Assembly: GCF_900698995.1 (NCBI RefSeq)
Contig: NZ_LR217735.1
Coordinates: 620,001 to 684,000 of the forward strand
Length of the DNA: 64,000 bases
From: Erwinia_E haradaeae_C
GTDB lineage: Bacteria > Pseudomonadota > Gammaproteobacteria > Enterobacterales > Enterobacteriaceae
Reading direction: 5' to 3'
The notes beneath the pieces are model-generated. The model was not told where the DNA came from and made no database searches. It saw only the letters and a list, made by a program, of their open reading frames with translations. Of the stretch, positions 19,770 to 29,879 are shown one piece after another. Position numbers and translations under genes: made by a program. How positions within the stretch are numbered: position 1 is the first letter of the stretch; each line of letters starts with the position of its first letter.

Positions 19770-20534
19770 TTAGAAATCTCTAGTTATTGACTTATTGCGC
19801 TTTTGTTTGTTAATACCACTAAGCAGTAAAGTTCTCGCATGATGTAATAAAAAAATTGCTAGAGTAACTATCAACCAACTAAGCATGATGGCAGCTAACA
19901 AATCTTTTGGCCAGTGCATACCTAACAAGAGTCGACTACCCATAACAGCTATAGCCCAGATTAATAAAAACAGAATAGAAAAATAACAACGACGTGACCA
20001 AAGAAGACCTGCCCCTAATAATGCCCAAGTGGCAACAAATAGCGTATGACCAGAAGGACAAGAAAATTTACTAGAAGAAAACCAATGGTGCATCAAGTGA
20101 GGCGAGATATTTTTGTTATGAGATAGAATTTTATATAATTCTTCCTGTGATTCTACATATTGTTGGTTATGATATTTATGTATTTTTGAAGAATAATTTT
20201 TTTCAATCCATACGTCATAAGGACGAAGTGATTGAATGCGATTCTTTAATAAACTTTTTACGCTTTGTCCAATTAACGTAATAGAAGCTAAAAAAACTAA
20301 TAGTAATAATATTGAGTATGGGCGAGATTTTAAACACAAAGAAAAATAACCAAAAAGAAAGATATTAGTAAAAATAACCCAAGGATAGGTAGCAGATTCA
20401 GTAATCCAGAGCACTAACTTTATGTTGGAACTCATATTAACAGGCTCCCATTGCCATCCAGATAGAGCTGCTGCTATTGGTATAAGTAGTAATATCAATG
20501 TTGTGATAGTAATATATTTTAGAGTGTTTATCAC
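19770..20534 (-). CDS. pgpB: Phosphatidylglycerophosphatase B / undecaprenyl pyrophosphate phosphatase
   Basis: It is a PAP2-family inner membrane phosphatase acting on phosphatidylglycerol phosphate and undecaprenyl pyrophosphate, so it serves both phospholipid synthesis and recycling of the peptidoglycan carrier. The protein is 254 residues, the E. coli length. All three catalytic motifs are present: KSLLKNRIQSLRP near residue 94-106, the central PSGHT, and SRLLLGMHWPKD with the catalytic His. Several membrane helices flank them. It is divergent from ribA, the same pairing as in E. coli. The long spacer between the two is unlike E. coli. Confidence 0.95.
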   Translation of the reverse strand: MINTLKYITITTLILLLIPIAAALSGWQWEPVNMSSNIKLVLWITESATYPWVIFTNIFLFGYFSLCLKSRPYSILLLLVFLASITLIGQSVKSLLKNRIQSLRPYDVWIEKNYSSKIHKYHNQQYVESQEELYKILSHNKNISPHLMHHWFSSSKFSCPSGHTLFVATWALLGAGLLWSRRCYFSILFLLIWAIAVMGSRLLLGMHWPKDLLAAIMLSWLIVTLAIFLLHHARTLLLSGINKQKRNKSITRDF

Positions 20535-21743
20535 AGAGACCTGATTTTATATAGATTTAGACGATAGTATCTCAATTGTTTAAGAATTTTTAAAACTACA
20601 CAAAGACATCAATTTTAAATAGTCTGTATGTTGTGAGCATTACTAGATAAATATAATAATTCTATTTATAACATAAAATATATGCATAATTTTTCATATA
20701 ATTTTATTATTTCATATCTACTGATCAAGCTTTATGAGTATGTGTCGTTAGTCTTATTCTTATGACATACAACGTAATCTTATCCTGAAGTTAATGATGT
20801 AATGAATACTATGATTTCTTGAATATTCTATCTTCTAATCGTAGAAGTAACATCTAAAATCAAAAAGAAGATCAATATTTTTTTAATTTTCTGATATACT
20901 ATACCTTTTTAATATCTATCAGAAAAATATAGTAAAATTAAAATTAACCAGATTTTTTAGTTTTTCAAAAAACGATAGTCACGCCATTACATAATAAGAA
21001 TTCTTCTTGTTTGAATCAATAATTAAAGTATAAAAACATATTTAATAGAAATATCTTTCTATATTAGATAATATTATTAATAAAAATAAAATTTTATGAA
21101 TTTTATAATGATACAAACAAAATAAGTCAAAGTTTAAATATAATTATACTTTATTTATAAAAATATTTTAAGTAAAAAAATCATATGTTATTTGATAAAT
21201 TTATAAATAAAAAATATAACCACTGAACCTATTCAATCTGTTTATAGAGAAAAATTCTAGGTCTACATAAAAATAATTTATTAATGCTTATCTATAATCT
21301 GTGCCGATATATGACATTAAGAAATATTTTTTAAAAAAATATACGAATTATTCTTCTTATTTTATAAACAAAAACGTAAGATCAGTGTTTAAAATTGCAT
21401 TATTAATTTAATTATTTTGAATTACTCATAAAATGAGATAATTAATTCGCAATCTAAAAATGTTCTTAATATTAATGGTAAAATATAATATATTACTATT
21501 TGTTTTACTATATTATAGGGCGTGTATCACTATATTCCAATTACTATAAAAATATACTGATACTCATATAACATTAATTTTAATTGACTTAATAAGATCT
21601 CTCAATTATTAAGGTTATATGGTATAAACATTTTATGAAGCTAACAAGGCTGAAACAGAACGTGGTCTATTTATTATTGTGTATCATTTTATTATTATAT
21701 ATACAATCAATCCGCGTAACATTAAGATTTTATGGGGATTTAT
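20535..21743. other. Gene-free spacer between pgpB and ribA
   Basis: About 1.2 kb between two divergent genes that are close neighbours in E. coli. It must contain both promoters, but I could not pick out a convincing -35/-10 pair. No open frame, RNA gene or strong hairpin was recognised. Confidence 0.5.
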
Positions 21744-22334
21744 ATGCAACTTAAGCAAGTAGCAGAAGCCAATCTCCCTACACCTTTTGGAGATTTTATT
21801 ATAGTTGGCTTCGAGGAGCTCAGAACTAGCAGGGATCATATCGCTTTAGTATTTGGCGATATCTCTACTACAAGGTCTGTTCTAGCACGTGTGCACTCCG
21901 AATGTCTGACAGGCGATTCGTTATTTAGTCTCCGCTGTGATTGTGGCTTCCAACTAAAAGAAGCAATTAAGCAAATTGCTGCACAGAAAAGTGGTGTTTT
22001 GCTTTACCACCGCCAAGAAGGACGCAATATTGGACTCTTAAATAAAATACGCGCTTATACTCTCCAAGATGCAGGATACGATACAGTAGAAGCAAATCAC
22101 AAATTAGGTTTTGCAGCTGATGAGCGTGATTTTACTGTATGTGCTGATATGTTTAAACTACTAGGAGTGAAAAATATCCGACTATTAACCAATAATCCAC
22201 ATAAAGTTAAAAAGCTTACTCAAGCTGGCATAAAGATTATTGAACGCGTACCTTTAATTGTTGGACGCAATCCTAGTAATACTCATTACTTAGATACTAA
22301 AGCGATTAAACTAGGGCACTTTTTTGCACAATAA
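21744..22334 (+). CDS. ribA: GTP cyclohydrolase II
   Basis: It opens GTP to the diaminopyrimidine that starts riboflavin synthesis. The protein is 196 residues, equal to E. coli, when started at ATG 21744. GGGGA at 21734-21738 is the ribosome site, which argues against the in-frame ATG at 21732. The zinc ligands Cys54, Cys65 and Cys67 stand in HSECLTGDSLFSLRCDCGF. The catalytic and GTP-binding block YHRQEGRNIGLLNK is intact. It is a stand-alone enzyme, not fused to RibB. Riboflavin supply is a common symbiont service, but the other rib genes are not in this window. Confidence 0.98.
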   Translation: MQLKQVAEANLPTPFGDFIIVGFEELRTSRDHIALVFGDISTTRSVLARVHSECLTGDSLFSLRCDCGFQLKEAIKQIAAQKSGVLLYHRQEGRNIGLLNKIRAYTLQDAGYDTVEANHKLGFAADERDFTVCADMFKLLGVKNIRLLTNNPHKVKKLTQAGIKIIERVPLIVGRNPSNTHYLDTKAIKLGHFFAQ

Positions 22335-22340
22335 ACAGCA

Positions 22341-22361
22341 ATCTTTACTAAAAGTAAAGAT
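22341..22361 (+). terminator. Hairpin just after ribA
   Basis: ATCTTTACT and its exact complement AGTAAAGAT are separated by AAA and begin 7 bases after the ribA stop. This 9-bp perfect stem probably ends or protects the ribA message. A clear T-run does not follow, so termination efficiency is doubtful. Confidence 0.45.
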
Positions 22362-23812
22362 AATAATATCTTTCTATAAGATAAAAAATATCTATTTTCA
22401 ATTGATTCTTATGTAATGTATTTGATATTGTGAATAGTATAATCTCAGTATAAGAGTGAGATATTATTATCTACGCTTCTATTATTAATGAGCTAATATT
22501 CATTCAGATATAAGTCCTATAAAAATAAAAATAGCATTTACTTTTTTTAAAGATTGCTAAGTTTTTTTTAATATTTGATTTTTAGCATTCCATTGAATAT
22601 CAACCAGACTATTATTTTGTTTTATATCTATATATTCAAATAAACTATATATATTCAAATAAAAAATTTTCTGAAAAATATTAAAAATAAAAAAAGTAAA
22701 AAATGATAACAAGCTATTTCTTTTCTATATTTCAACCAACTAAATCTATCTAGGTATTTTTTAAAAAATAATTTTATGCTTAATAAAAATTAACTCAGTC
22801 TATAACTATTTAAACAGAATGGGGTTTTATTAAGTGTCATCTCTACTACAGATTCTTTTATGATGCTAAATATATATTATAAGAGCAATTGCGCTAGATC
22901 TAATCAAAATATTTATTTTATGTAAATTATATAAAGCTTGACCATAGGTCTTAAACTAACATTCAACGCATGTCTTAGTAAGACTACATTATAACTGCAT
23001 ACTGACATATAATAACCACTCTCTATCAAGCATTTAATCATATTTTTATGAATAGTTTTAAATAAGACTAACAATATACTATGACTGGTAAAATAAAGCT
23101 TACGTATGATGTAAACAACTAGTTTGTTTTTATAAGCTAAAAACAAACACACTATACGATGTTCAGGTTTTTATAGAAAAATCATCATTTATTATAGAAA
23201 AAATCTAACATAAAACATATGCATATCATACAAATGTCAATAATAAATGATCTGTTCAACTAACACATTACAAAACATTATAATCACTAAAGTGCCTAGA
23301 TGACTAATTCTATTATAGATATGCATGTTATAATAGATAATGCTCAGCACCCAGATCAAATAATCTTAATCAAATACAAAAAATATGCAGTGTATCTCTA
23401 GCAGAAGTAGCTTCAAAATAAAATATATAAAAGCTCCTAGATTCAGCTATCTTAATATATTCGTAATTATTATCTATTATCATGTAACCTAATGAGACGC
23501 TCATAGTAAATTTTTCACATATCTTCTATATGTATATTTAAAATAAACGAATAGATTATATTTTATAATAAACAATTATATCAAATCTTATGCGCTGAAT
23601 GATTTTATTTTTATAAAAATTTTCTTAAAATCATAACGGTAATTAATTATCTCAATATTTGAATGCTTAGAACCGGATCAGATTAATTTTCGAAATATGT
23701 CTATATCATCAATGTAATTATATAATACTATTATTTTAATAAAATAAAAAAAATCAAATCCAGCGCAAACAGTCAGTTGCATTGATAAGGTTATAAACAG
23801 TAAAATAGTTCT

Positions 23813-24025
23813 GGTATACAGTGTATACCTAATATTATGGCTTTATATTTCTGCAGTATATGTAGTCTAGATAAAGAATCATTTTATGAGGATTCTTGTT
23901 TTTATTTAGACATTAGAGATAATATTCCAAGATTTATCTCCTTACTTCCGTGAACAAATATATAGTAATCTATATGTTTTACATATATTTAAGATAAAAT
24001 GATTACTTCACATAATATGAAGTAA
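23813..24025. repeat. Cluster of four inverted repeats upstream of mrcB
   Basis: Four palindromes fall within about 215 bases. They are GGTATAC-AGT-GTATACC at 23813-23829; a nested hairpin at 23865-23911 with inner arms AAGAATC/GATTCTT and outer arms GTCTA/TAGAC; TATATGT-TTT-ACATATA at 23971-23987; and TTACTTCA/TGAAGTAA at 24003-24025 with a 7-base loop. Some arms contain several G/C bases, so they are less likely to arise by chance than pure AT palindromes. They lie 0.3-0.5 kb before mrcB. The first could be an operator; the group could be a decayed or unknown structured RNA. Confidence 0.45.
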
Positions 24026-24311
24026 GACATACAATAAATTTTACCTAAAATGCTTAAAAATATAAAAATACTATATGCATTAGTTTAAAAAATAATAGAT
24101 GCATACTATATATACCTGATGCCTAAAGATTATCAATTGTTTTAAGAGAAAGTGAAAGTATTACACACTAAACGCACGGAAGACATAAAAATCTGAGAAA
24201 TAAAAAATGAACGAAAATAATTATAGATTTAAACAAATACTGTAAAATATATAGGAAAAGTATGACATGCAATAAAAAAATAGAACAGCTTGTGCTTGAA
24301 ATAAATATTTC

Positions 24312-26597
24312 ATGAAAATCATGAAAAAATATTTATTTACAGGTTTTATTATGATCATAGTATATGGTTTTTGGCTAGATTATAAAATACAGCGTCGTAT
24401 CAACGGAAAGATCTGGCGACTTCCGGCTGCAGTATATAGTCGAATAGTAACTCTTGAGCTAAATAAATTATACACTCAGCAAAATATGATCGACCTACTA
24501 GAAGGAGCACAATATCGCAAGGTGACACATTCTTTGCGTCTTGGTGAATTTACTATAAATAAAAATAGTATTGAAATGATTCGTCGTCCTTTTGCTTTTC
24601 CAGGAAGCCCAGAAGAAGCAAGGCATATTCGCCTTACTTTTAGCAATAGTTACTTACATAAAATACAGGACCTTGATAGTGGTTGTAATTTAAGTTTTTT
24701 CCGTCTTGACCCTCGTTTAATTACTTTTTTAAATGCCCCAAATAGAGAACAACGTCTCTTTTTAGCGCGATCTAGTTTTCCAGATTTTTTAGTTAAAACA
24801 CTGCTAATTACTGAAGATCGTCATTTTTACCACCATGCTGGTATTAGTTTACATGCTATCGCCCGAGCTTTTTTAATGAATATTATTGCTGGACACACAA
24901 TACAAGGTGGCAGCACCTTAACTCAACAGTTGGTTAAAAATTTATTTCTTACCAATCAGCGTTCACTATTGCGTAAGGTCAATGAAGCCTATATGGCTAT
25001 AATTATGGACGCACGATATAATAAAGATCGAATTCTTGAGCTATATTTAAATGAAGTCTATCTCGGACAAATTGGAAATAATCAAATCCATGGGTTTCCT
25101 TTGGCAAGCCTTTATTATTTTGGACGTCCAGTTGATGAGCTTACTTTAGATCAGCAAGCATTGTTAGTGGCCATGGTAAAAGGTGCATCATTTTATAATC
25201 CATGGCGCAATCCAAGCGTAACATTAGAGCGTCGTAATTTGTTACTACGACTTGTAAGGCAGAAGAATATAATAGATTCAAAATGTTATAGAACATTAAG
25301 GACTCGAGCTTTAGGAGTTAATCATGAAAGTGATCTAATGGCTACACAAGCATCCTTTATGCAACTGGTTGATCATGAGTTACAAGCTAACTTAGGTAAT
25401 ATAATTCAAGATTTTTCTGGGTTTAAAATCTTTACTACACTTGATCCACTATCACAAGATTCAGCTGCAAAATCGATAAGAGAAGGTGTCGCAGTCCTAC
25501 GTAAAGAAAAAAGCATTGATGATTTAGAAAGCGCAATGATAATAGTAGACCGTTTTACTGGGGAAATACGTGCAATGGTAAGCGGAAGTAATTCGAAATT
25601 TTTAGGATATAATCGCGCATTATACGTACATCGTCCCATTGGTTCTTTAGCGCAACCTGCAATTTATTTAACTGCATTTAGTCAGCCAGACACCTATCAT
25701 TTAAATACTTGGATATCTGATAATCCCATCCAGTTAAGACAGCTCAATAAAAAAATACGGAGATCAAAGAATAATCCTCAATTATTTAGCGGCCATATTA
25801 TGCTAATCGATGCACTGACTTACTCAATAAACGTTCCGATAATTAATCTTGGGGTCACATTAGGGCTCCATTCAATATTTCAGACATGGAGTAAACTTGG
25901 TGCACCAAAAGATCAATTAAAACCTCTATCTGCGGTCTTATCAGGAGATTTAAATCTGACTCCGATCGAGGTAGCTCAAGCATTTCAAACAATTGCAAGT
26001 GGTGGTAATTATTCAAAATTATCAACGCTATGTTCTGTTCTTTCTGAAAATGGCATAGTGCTTTATGAACGCTTACCAAAAATAATTCGTAGTTTTTCAC
26101 CTCAGGCGGCATATCTAACATTGTATGCTATGCAGCATATAGTTGACCATGGTACTTCCGAGAGAACTCTTGGAGCTTTATATCCTGCAGCTCATTTAGC
26201 AGGAAAAATAGGTACCACTAATTATTTGATAGATAATTGGTTTTCAGGTATTGACGGAAAGGAAGTGGCTATCACTTGGGTTGGCTGTGATAATAATCAG
26301 ACAACTAAATTATATGATGCAAATGAAGCCATGAAGATTTATCAACGCTATCTTAAAAAGCATAGCCCATGGCCATTAATACTCACTCCGCCCGAAGATA
26401 TCACGCTAATGCCAATAAATCCTTCTGGTAACTTTTCCTGCAAAAATGACACAGTCAGTCAATACTTTCCAATATGGACAACTATGAATTTACATGGACT
26501 CTGTCAGAATCGCGACACATCTCAAAAAAAATATAGAAATAAATTCACTGCTAAAATCAAGAGCATATTTAACCGCTTCATGACAGGTATGCATTAA
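24312..26597 (+). CDS. mrcB: Penicillin-binding protein 1b with degenerate transpeptidase motifs
   Basis: PBP1b normally polymerises glycan strands and cross-links peptidoglycan. The protein is 761 residues (E. coli 844, short form 799). In order: a short cytoplasmic tail, a membrane helix (about 7-23), the UB2H domain (about 30-125), the glycosyltransferase domain (about 155-320), then the transpeptidase domain (about 400-680). The glycosyltransferase motifs are intact: EDRHFY with its catalytic Glu, GGSTLTQQL and LELYLNEVYLG. In the transpeptidase the SxxK motif reads SLAQ (Ser445, Gln448 for Lys) and KTG reads KIG (632-634); only SIN (505-507) is normal. The protein probably polymerises glycan but cannot cross-link. 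The frame is otherwise undamaged. Confidence 0.95.
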   Translation: MKIMKKYLFTGFIMIIVYGFWLDYKIQRRINGKIWRLPAAVYSRIVTLELNKLYTQQNMIDLLEGAQYRKVTHSLRLGEFTINKNSIEMIRRPFAFPGSPEEARHIRLTFSNSYLHKIQDLDSGCNLSFFRLDPRLITFLNAPNREQRLFLARSSFPDFLVKTLLITEDRHFYHHAGISLHAIARAFLMNIIAGHTIQGGSTLTQQLVKNLFLTNQRSLLRKVNEAYMAIIMDARYNKDRILELYLNEVYLGQIGNNQIHGFPLASLYYFGRPVDELTLDQQALLVAMVKGASFYNPWRNPSVTLERRNLLLRLVRQKNIIDSKCYRTLRTRALGVNHESDLMATQASFMQLVDHELQANLGNIIQDFSGFKIFTTLDPLSQDSAAKSIREGVAVLRKEKSIDDLESAMIIVDRFTGEIRAMVSGSNSKFLGYNRALYVHRPIGSLAQPAIYLTAFSQPDTYHLNTWISDNPIQLRQLNKKIRRSKNNPQLFSGHIMLIDALTYSINVPIINLGVTLGLHSIFQTWSKLGAPKDQLKPLSAVLSGDLNLTPIEVAQAFQTIASGGNYSKLSTLCSVLSENGIVLYERLPKIIRSFSPQAAYLTLYAMQHIVDHGTSERTLGALYPAAHLAGKIGTTNYLIDNWFSGIDGKEVAITWVGCDNNQTTKLYDANEAMKIYQRYLKKHSPWPLILTPPEDITLMPINPSGNFSCKNDTVSQYFPIWTTMNLHGLCQNRDTSQKKYRNKFTAKIKSIFNRFMTGMH

Positions 26598-27812
26598 TAA
26601 TATTAAAAATATATTAATATATTTTATTGCATATGCTATGCATGTCAATGTTATTGCTTCTTTATATAAAATCATTATATTAAAATATAGTAATGATGTT
26701 TATGTAGATATACAACATTATAATAATTAAATTTTACTTATGATTAACAAATGCTAGTAATTACAAAATTAGAGGGATAGAGACATCAATAAATATTTTT
26801 CTCTTTTTAGAATTAAAAAAACTATGTTCTGATTTATCTCAATGAGTATCTATTATAGATGATAGAAATCAACATTATTAATATACTCAATACATTCTCA
26901 AAATCTAAATTTATTCCATCAATATAGAATACAAGAATAATCTTATTTTAGAGGATTGTTGTTATGGCCTTGAAGTATATAAATATATTAGATAAAAATA
27001 TTTATCTGAATTCTCGTAGAGATCATTTGCTATAGAAAGCTTAATCCTTACCTATATAGATGATAATTCTATAGCCCATGTTATTTAATAAAAGTACGCC
27101 ATTTAATAAAACAAGAATCATAAAATGAACAGTAATATAAAAATATAACAAAATAAACCTGCTTATAATTATAAGATTTTTGATATGATATATTATTAGA
27201 TTCTTCTTTCTATATAGCGCATAATCTAAACATTGTCTATTGACAAGATTTATAGAGCTCATCATACAATTATATAATGTTTAAATAATTACTATTTAAT
27301 TGTATTATTCATACCAGCATAATTATAAAAATCTTAGGAATTATTTTAATTAAACTAAATCGGAAATAGATGCTGTGTTGTAGAATTGATCTATCTGATT
27401 TTATGAATAAATTTATCACATAATTGATTCTTAATATCTCTTCTTCAGTAACATAATTTTAATTATCTAAAAATTTCTTTATTTTAGTATGGTGAACATA
27501 CTAATGCTTATCTTATTTATCTAAAGATAAAATTATGAAACCATATTATTTAGTTCATACACTTACTTCTTGCATGTACTATAATACGTATTAACGTATG
27601 ATCAATTTATATTAAATATTAATTATTTCTAGAACATATTATTTTTATTTCTAAAATTAGCTTAATCTATTATAGATGCCTCTTTAATCAAAACTAGTAT
27701 ATATAATATAAAATTTTTAAAATTAAGGTAATATTTTTAAAAAAAATAAAAAAATAATTAATAAAAACTCCAATACTTATGTATTTTTTTATATTTTTTA
27801 TGATATAGATTA
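26598..27812. other. Gene-free spacer between mrcB and ppk
   Basis: About 1.2 kb between the convergent ends of mrcB (+) and ppk (-). E. coli has ppx (exopolyphosphatase) directly downstream of ppk; no trace of it was found here. A 74-codon minus-strand frame at 27041-27265 is hydrophobic and low-complexity and is not called. Confidence 0.55.
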
Positions 27813-29879
27813 TTAATCTAATTGTGCACAAGATTTTATATATTTATAAATCGCTATTTGAGAGTGAATTTTTCGTCGTCCACCTTGTGGTACATAACGA
27901 TTACTTAAGTTTTTATCAATAAAACGAGCTTTGAAATTATCATTTATTAAAATCTGCATAATATCGATAATCCTTTTTTTAAGAACAGGATCGAGTATAG
28001 CTACTCCAACTTCTATGCGATCATTAATATTACGTGTCATCCAATCTGCTGAAGATAAGAATACTTTAGTCTTGAATCCATGACGAAAAATATAAACACG
28101 ATCGTGTTCTAAATAACGATCAACAATACTGATCGCACGAATATTTTCACTAACCCCTCTTAGTTTTGGTATCAGAGTGCACATACCTCTAATTACTAGA
28201 TCAATTCTTACACCAAAACCAGAAGCGGTATATAAACGGTCTACCAACCCTTTATCAACCAGATTATTTAATTTTAAGGAGATTGAAGTAGGTACACCTT
28301 TTTTTGCATGAGTAATTTCATTATCGATCAATCGATAGAGACTATATCTCGCATTTTGTGGTGAAACTATGAGATGCTTGAAGTTTACTGGACGATATGG
28401 ATTAGCAATAAAATGAAATACTTGTCGCACTTCAGTGGTAATACGTGCATCAGAGGTTAGAAGAGAATAATCGGTATATAATCTTGCAGTTTTTTCATTA
28501 AAGTTTCCGGTGCCGATGTGTGCGTAACGGTTAATTTTGCCGTTTTCAAATCTTGAAATTAAAAATAATTTAGCGTGAATTTTTAAACCTGGTGCTGAAA
28601 AAACAACGTGAACCCCAGCCTCAGTCAATCGCTTAGCCCAATGAATATTAGCTTCTTCATTAAATCTAGCCTGCAATTCAACTACGACTGTAACTTTTTT
28701 TCCATTATACGCTGCATGAATCATTGCGTTAATAATACGTGAATCTTCAGCAACGCGATAAATATTAATTTTAATTTCTAGTACAACAGGGTCAAAAGAT
28801 GCCTGATGAAGAAGATCTAGAACATGCTCAAATGTATGATATGGGTAATACAAAAGAATATCGCCAGTACGAATAGCATCAAAGCCATTTAAAAAACGAT
28901 CAAATCGTAGATGTCGTAACTGTACTAAAGGTTTATGAAACAAATGAGCTTTACCAACATTTGGAAAATTCATAAAATCTTTAAAATTATGATACCGTCC
29001 TCCTGATAAAACAGAGTCATACTTAGAGAGCTTTAGTTTATTACGTAAAATATTAACCATGACATCTGGCATGTCGCTTTGATAAATAAAACGCACTGGT
29101 TTAGCGGTTAATCGTTGTTTTAGACTAGATGACATTAACTCTAATAAGCTTGATTCCATTTCAGTTACTAAGTCGTATTCTGCATCACGAGTCATTTTAA
29201 TGGCATAGGCATTAATTACATCATATTTAAATAATCCATAAAAAATATCCTCTAAACAATAACGTAAAATATTATCTATTAAAATCATTGGTTTTCGACG
29301 ACGAGGCAATGCTGGAGGTAAATGTACAAAGCGTGATACTTTATCAGAGGGTATCTCAAGTAAAGCGTATTTTATCTCCGCGCCATATATAATTTCAATA
29401 GATAAATAAGTGTAATTATCCTTTAAAAATCTCATCAAATCACTATCAGGATTAATTAAGATAGGAGTTATATGTTGTCGTAATTTATACTGAAAATAAT
29501 GCCTTAACCAAATTTTTTGATTCTCAGCTAACTGACGTTCGTTAATTAAAAAAATTTCATTACGCGCCATTTCCAATAATAAATCATTATATAAAATATT
29601 TAATTGCTGATCAAATATTAACACTCGTTTCTGAATTTTTTTTAGTAACTCATATGAAGCGCCTGGAATATTTTGCTCTTCGCTGATTAAAATACGTCGC
29701 TTCAGATCTGAAAATTGAACCTTATAAAATTCTTCTAAATTGCTAGAATAAATACCAAGAAAACGCATACGTTCAATCAATGGATTGGTCTTATCAGAGG
29801 CTTCTTGTAATACTCTTTCATTAAAAGATAACCAACTTAATTCTTTGTCTATATATAGATGATCTTGATCTGTTGTCAC
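27813..29879 (-). CDS. ppk: Polyphosphate kinase 1
   Basis: It reversibly transfers the ATP gamma-phosphate to a growing polyphosphate chain through a phospho-histidine. I place the start at GTG 29879. It has AGAGG 6 bases upstream and yields 688 residues, exactly the E. coli length, whereas the longest frame begins at an unsupported TTG at 29903. The N-terminal domain begins LYIDKELSWLSFNERVLQEA. The phosphorylated His is in SAPGLKIHAKLFL (about residue 435), and the second essential His is in YLEHDRVYIF (about 590). Its usual partner ppx is absent. Confidence 0.97.
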   Translation of the reverse strand: MTTDQDHLYIDKELSWLSFNERVLQEASDKTNPLIERMRFLGIYSSNLEEFYKVQFSDLKRRILISEEQNIPGASYELLKKIQKRVLIFDQQLNILYNDLLLEMARNEIFLINERQLAENQKIWLRHYFQYKLRQHITPILINPDSDLMRFLKDNYTYLSIEIIYGAEIKYALLEIPSDKVSRFVHLPPALPRRRKPMILIDNILRYCLEDIFYGLFKYDVINAYAIKMTRDAEYDLVTEMESSLLELMSSSLKQRLTAKPVRFIYQSDMPDVMVNILRNKLKLSKYDSVLSGGRYHNFKDFMNFPNVGKAHLFHKPLVQLRHLRFDRFLNGFDAIRTGDILLYYPYHTFEHVLDLLHQASFDPVVLEIKINIYRVAEDSRIINAMIHAAYNGKKVTVVVELQARFNEEANIHWAKRLTEAGVHVVFSAPGLKIHAKLFLISRFENGKINRYAHIGTGNFNEKTARLYTDYSLLTSDARITTEVRQVFHFIANPYRPVNFKHLIVSPQNARYSLYRLIDNEITHAKKGVPTSISLKLNNLVDKGLVDRLYTASGFGVRIDLVIRGMCTLIPKLRGVSENIRAISIVDRYLEHDRVYIFRHGFKTKVFLSSADWMTRNINDRIEVGVAILDPVLKKRIIDIMQILINDNFKARFIDKNLSNRYVPQGGRRKIHSQIAIYKYIKSCAQLD

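Larger units (their letters stand above)
22335..24311. other. Gene-free spacer between ribA and mrcB
   Basis: About 2 kb with no credible gene; a 79-codon minus-strand frame at 22913-23152 is low-complexity and unsupported. It contains the hairpin after ribA (22341-22361), a near-perfect tandem pair of CTATATATTCAAATAAA at 22628-22663, and the hairpin group at 23813-24025. Confidence 0.6.

Noticed and set aside
22913..23152. 79-codon minus-strand frame after ribA
   Set aside because: Low-complexity hydrophobic and Lys/Tyr-rich sequence with no support.
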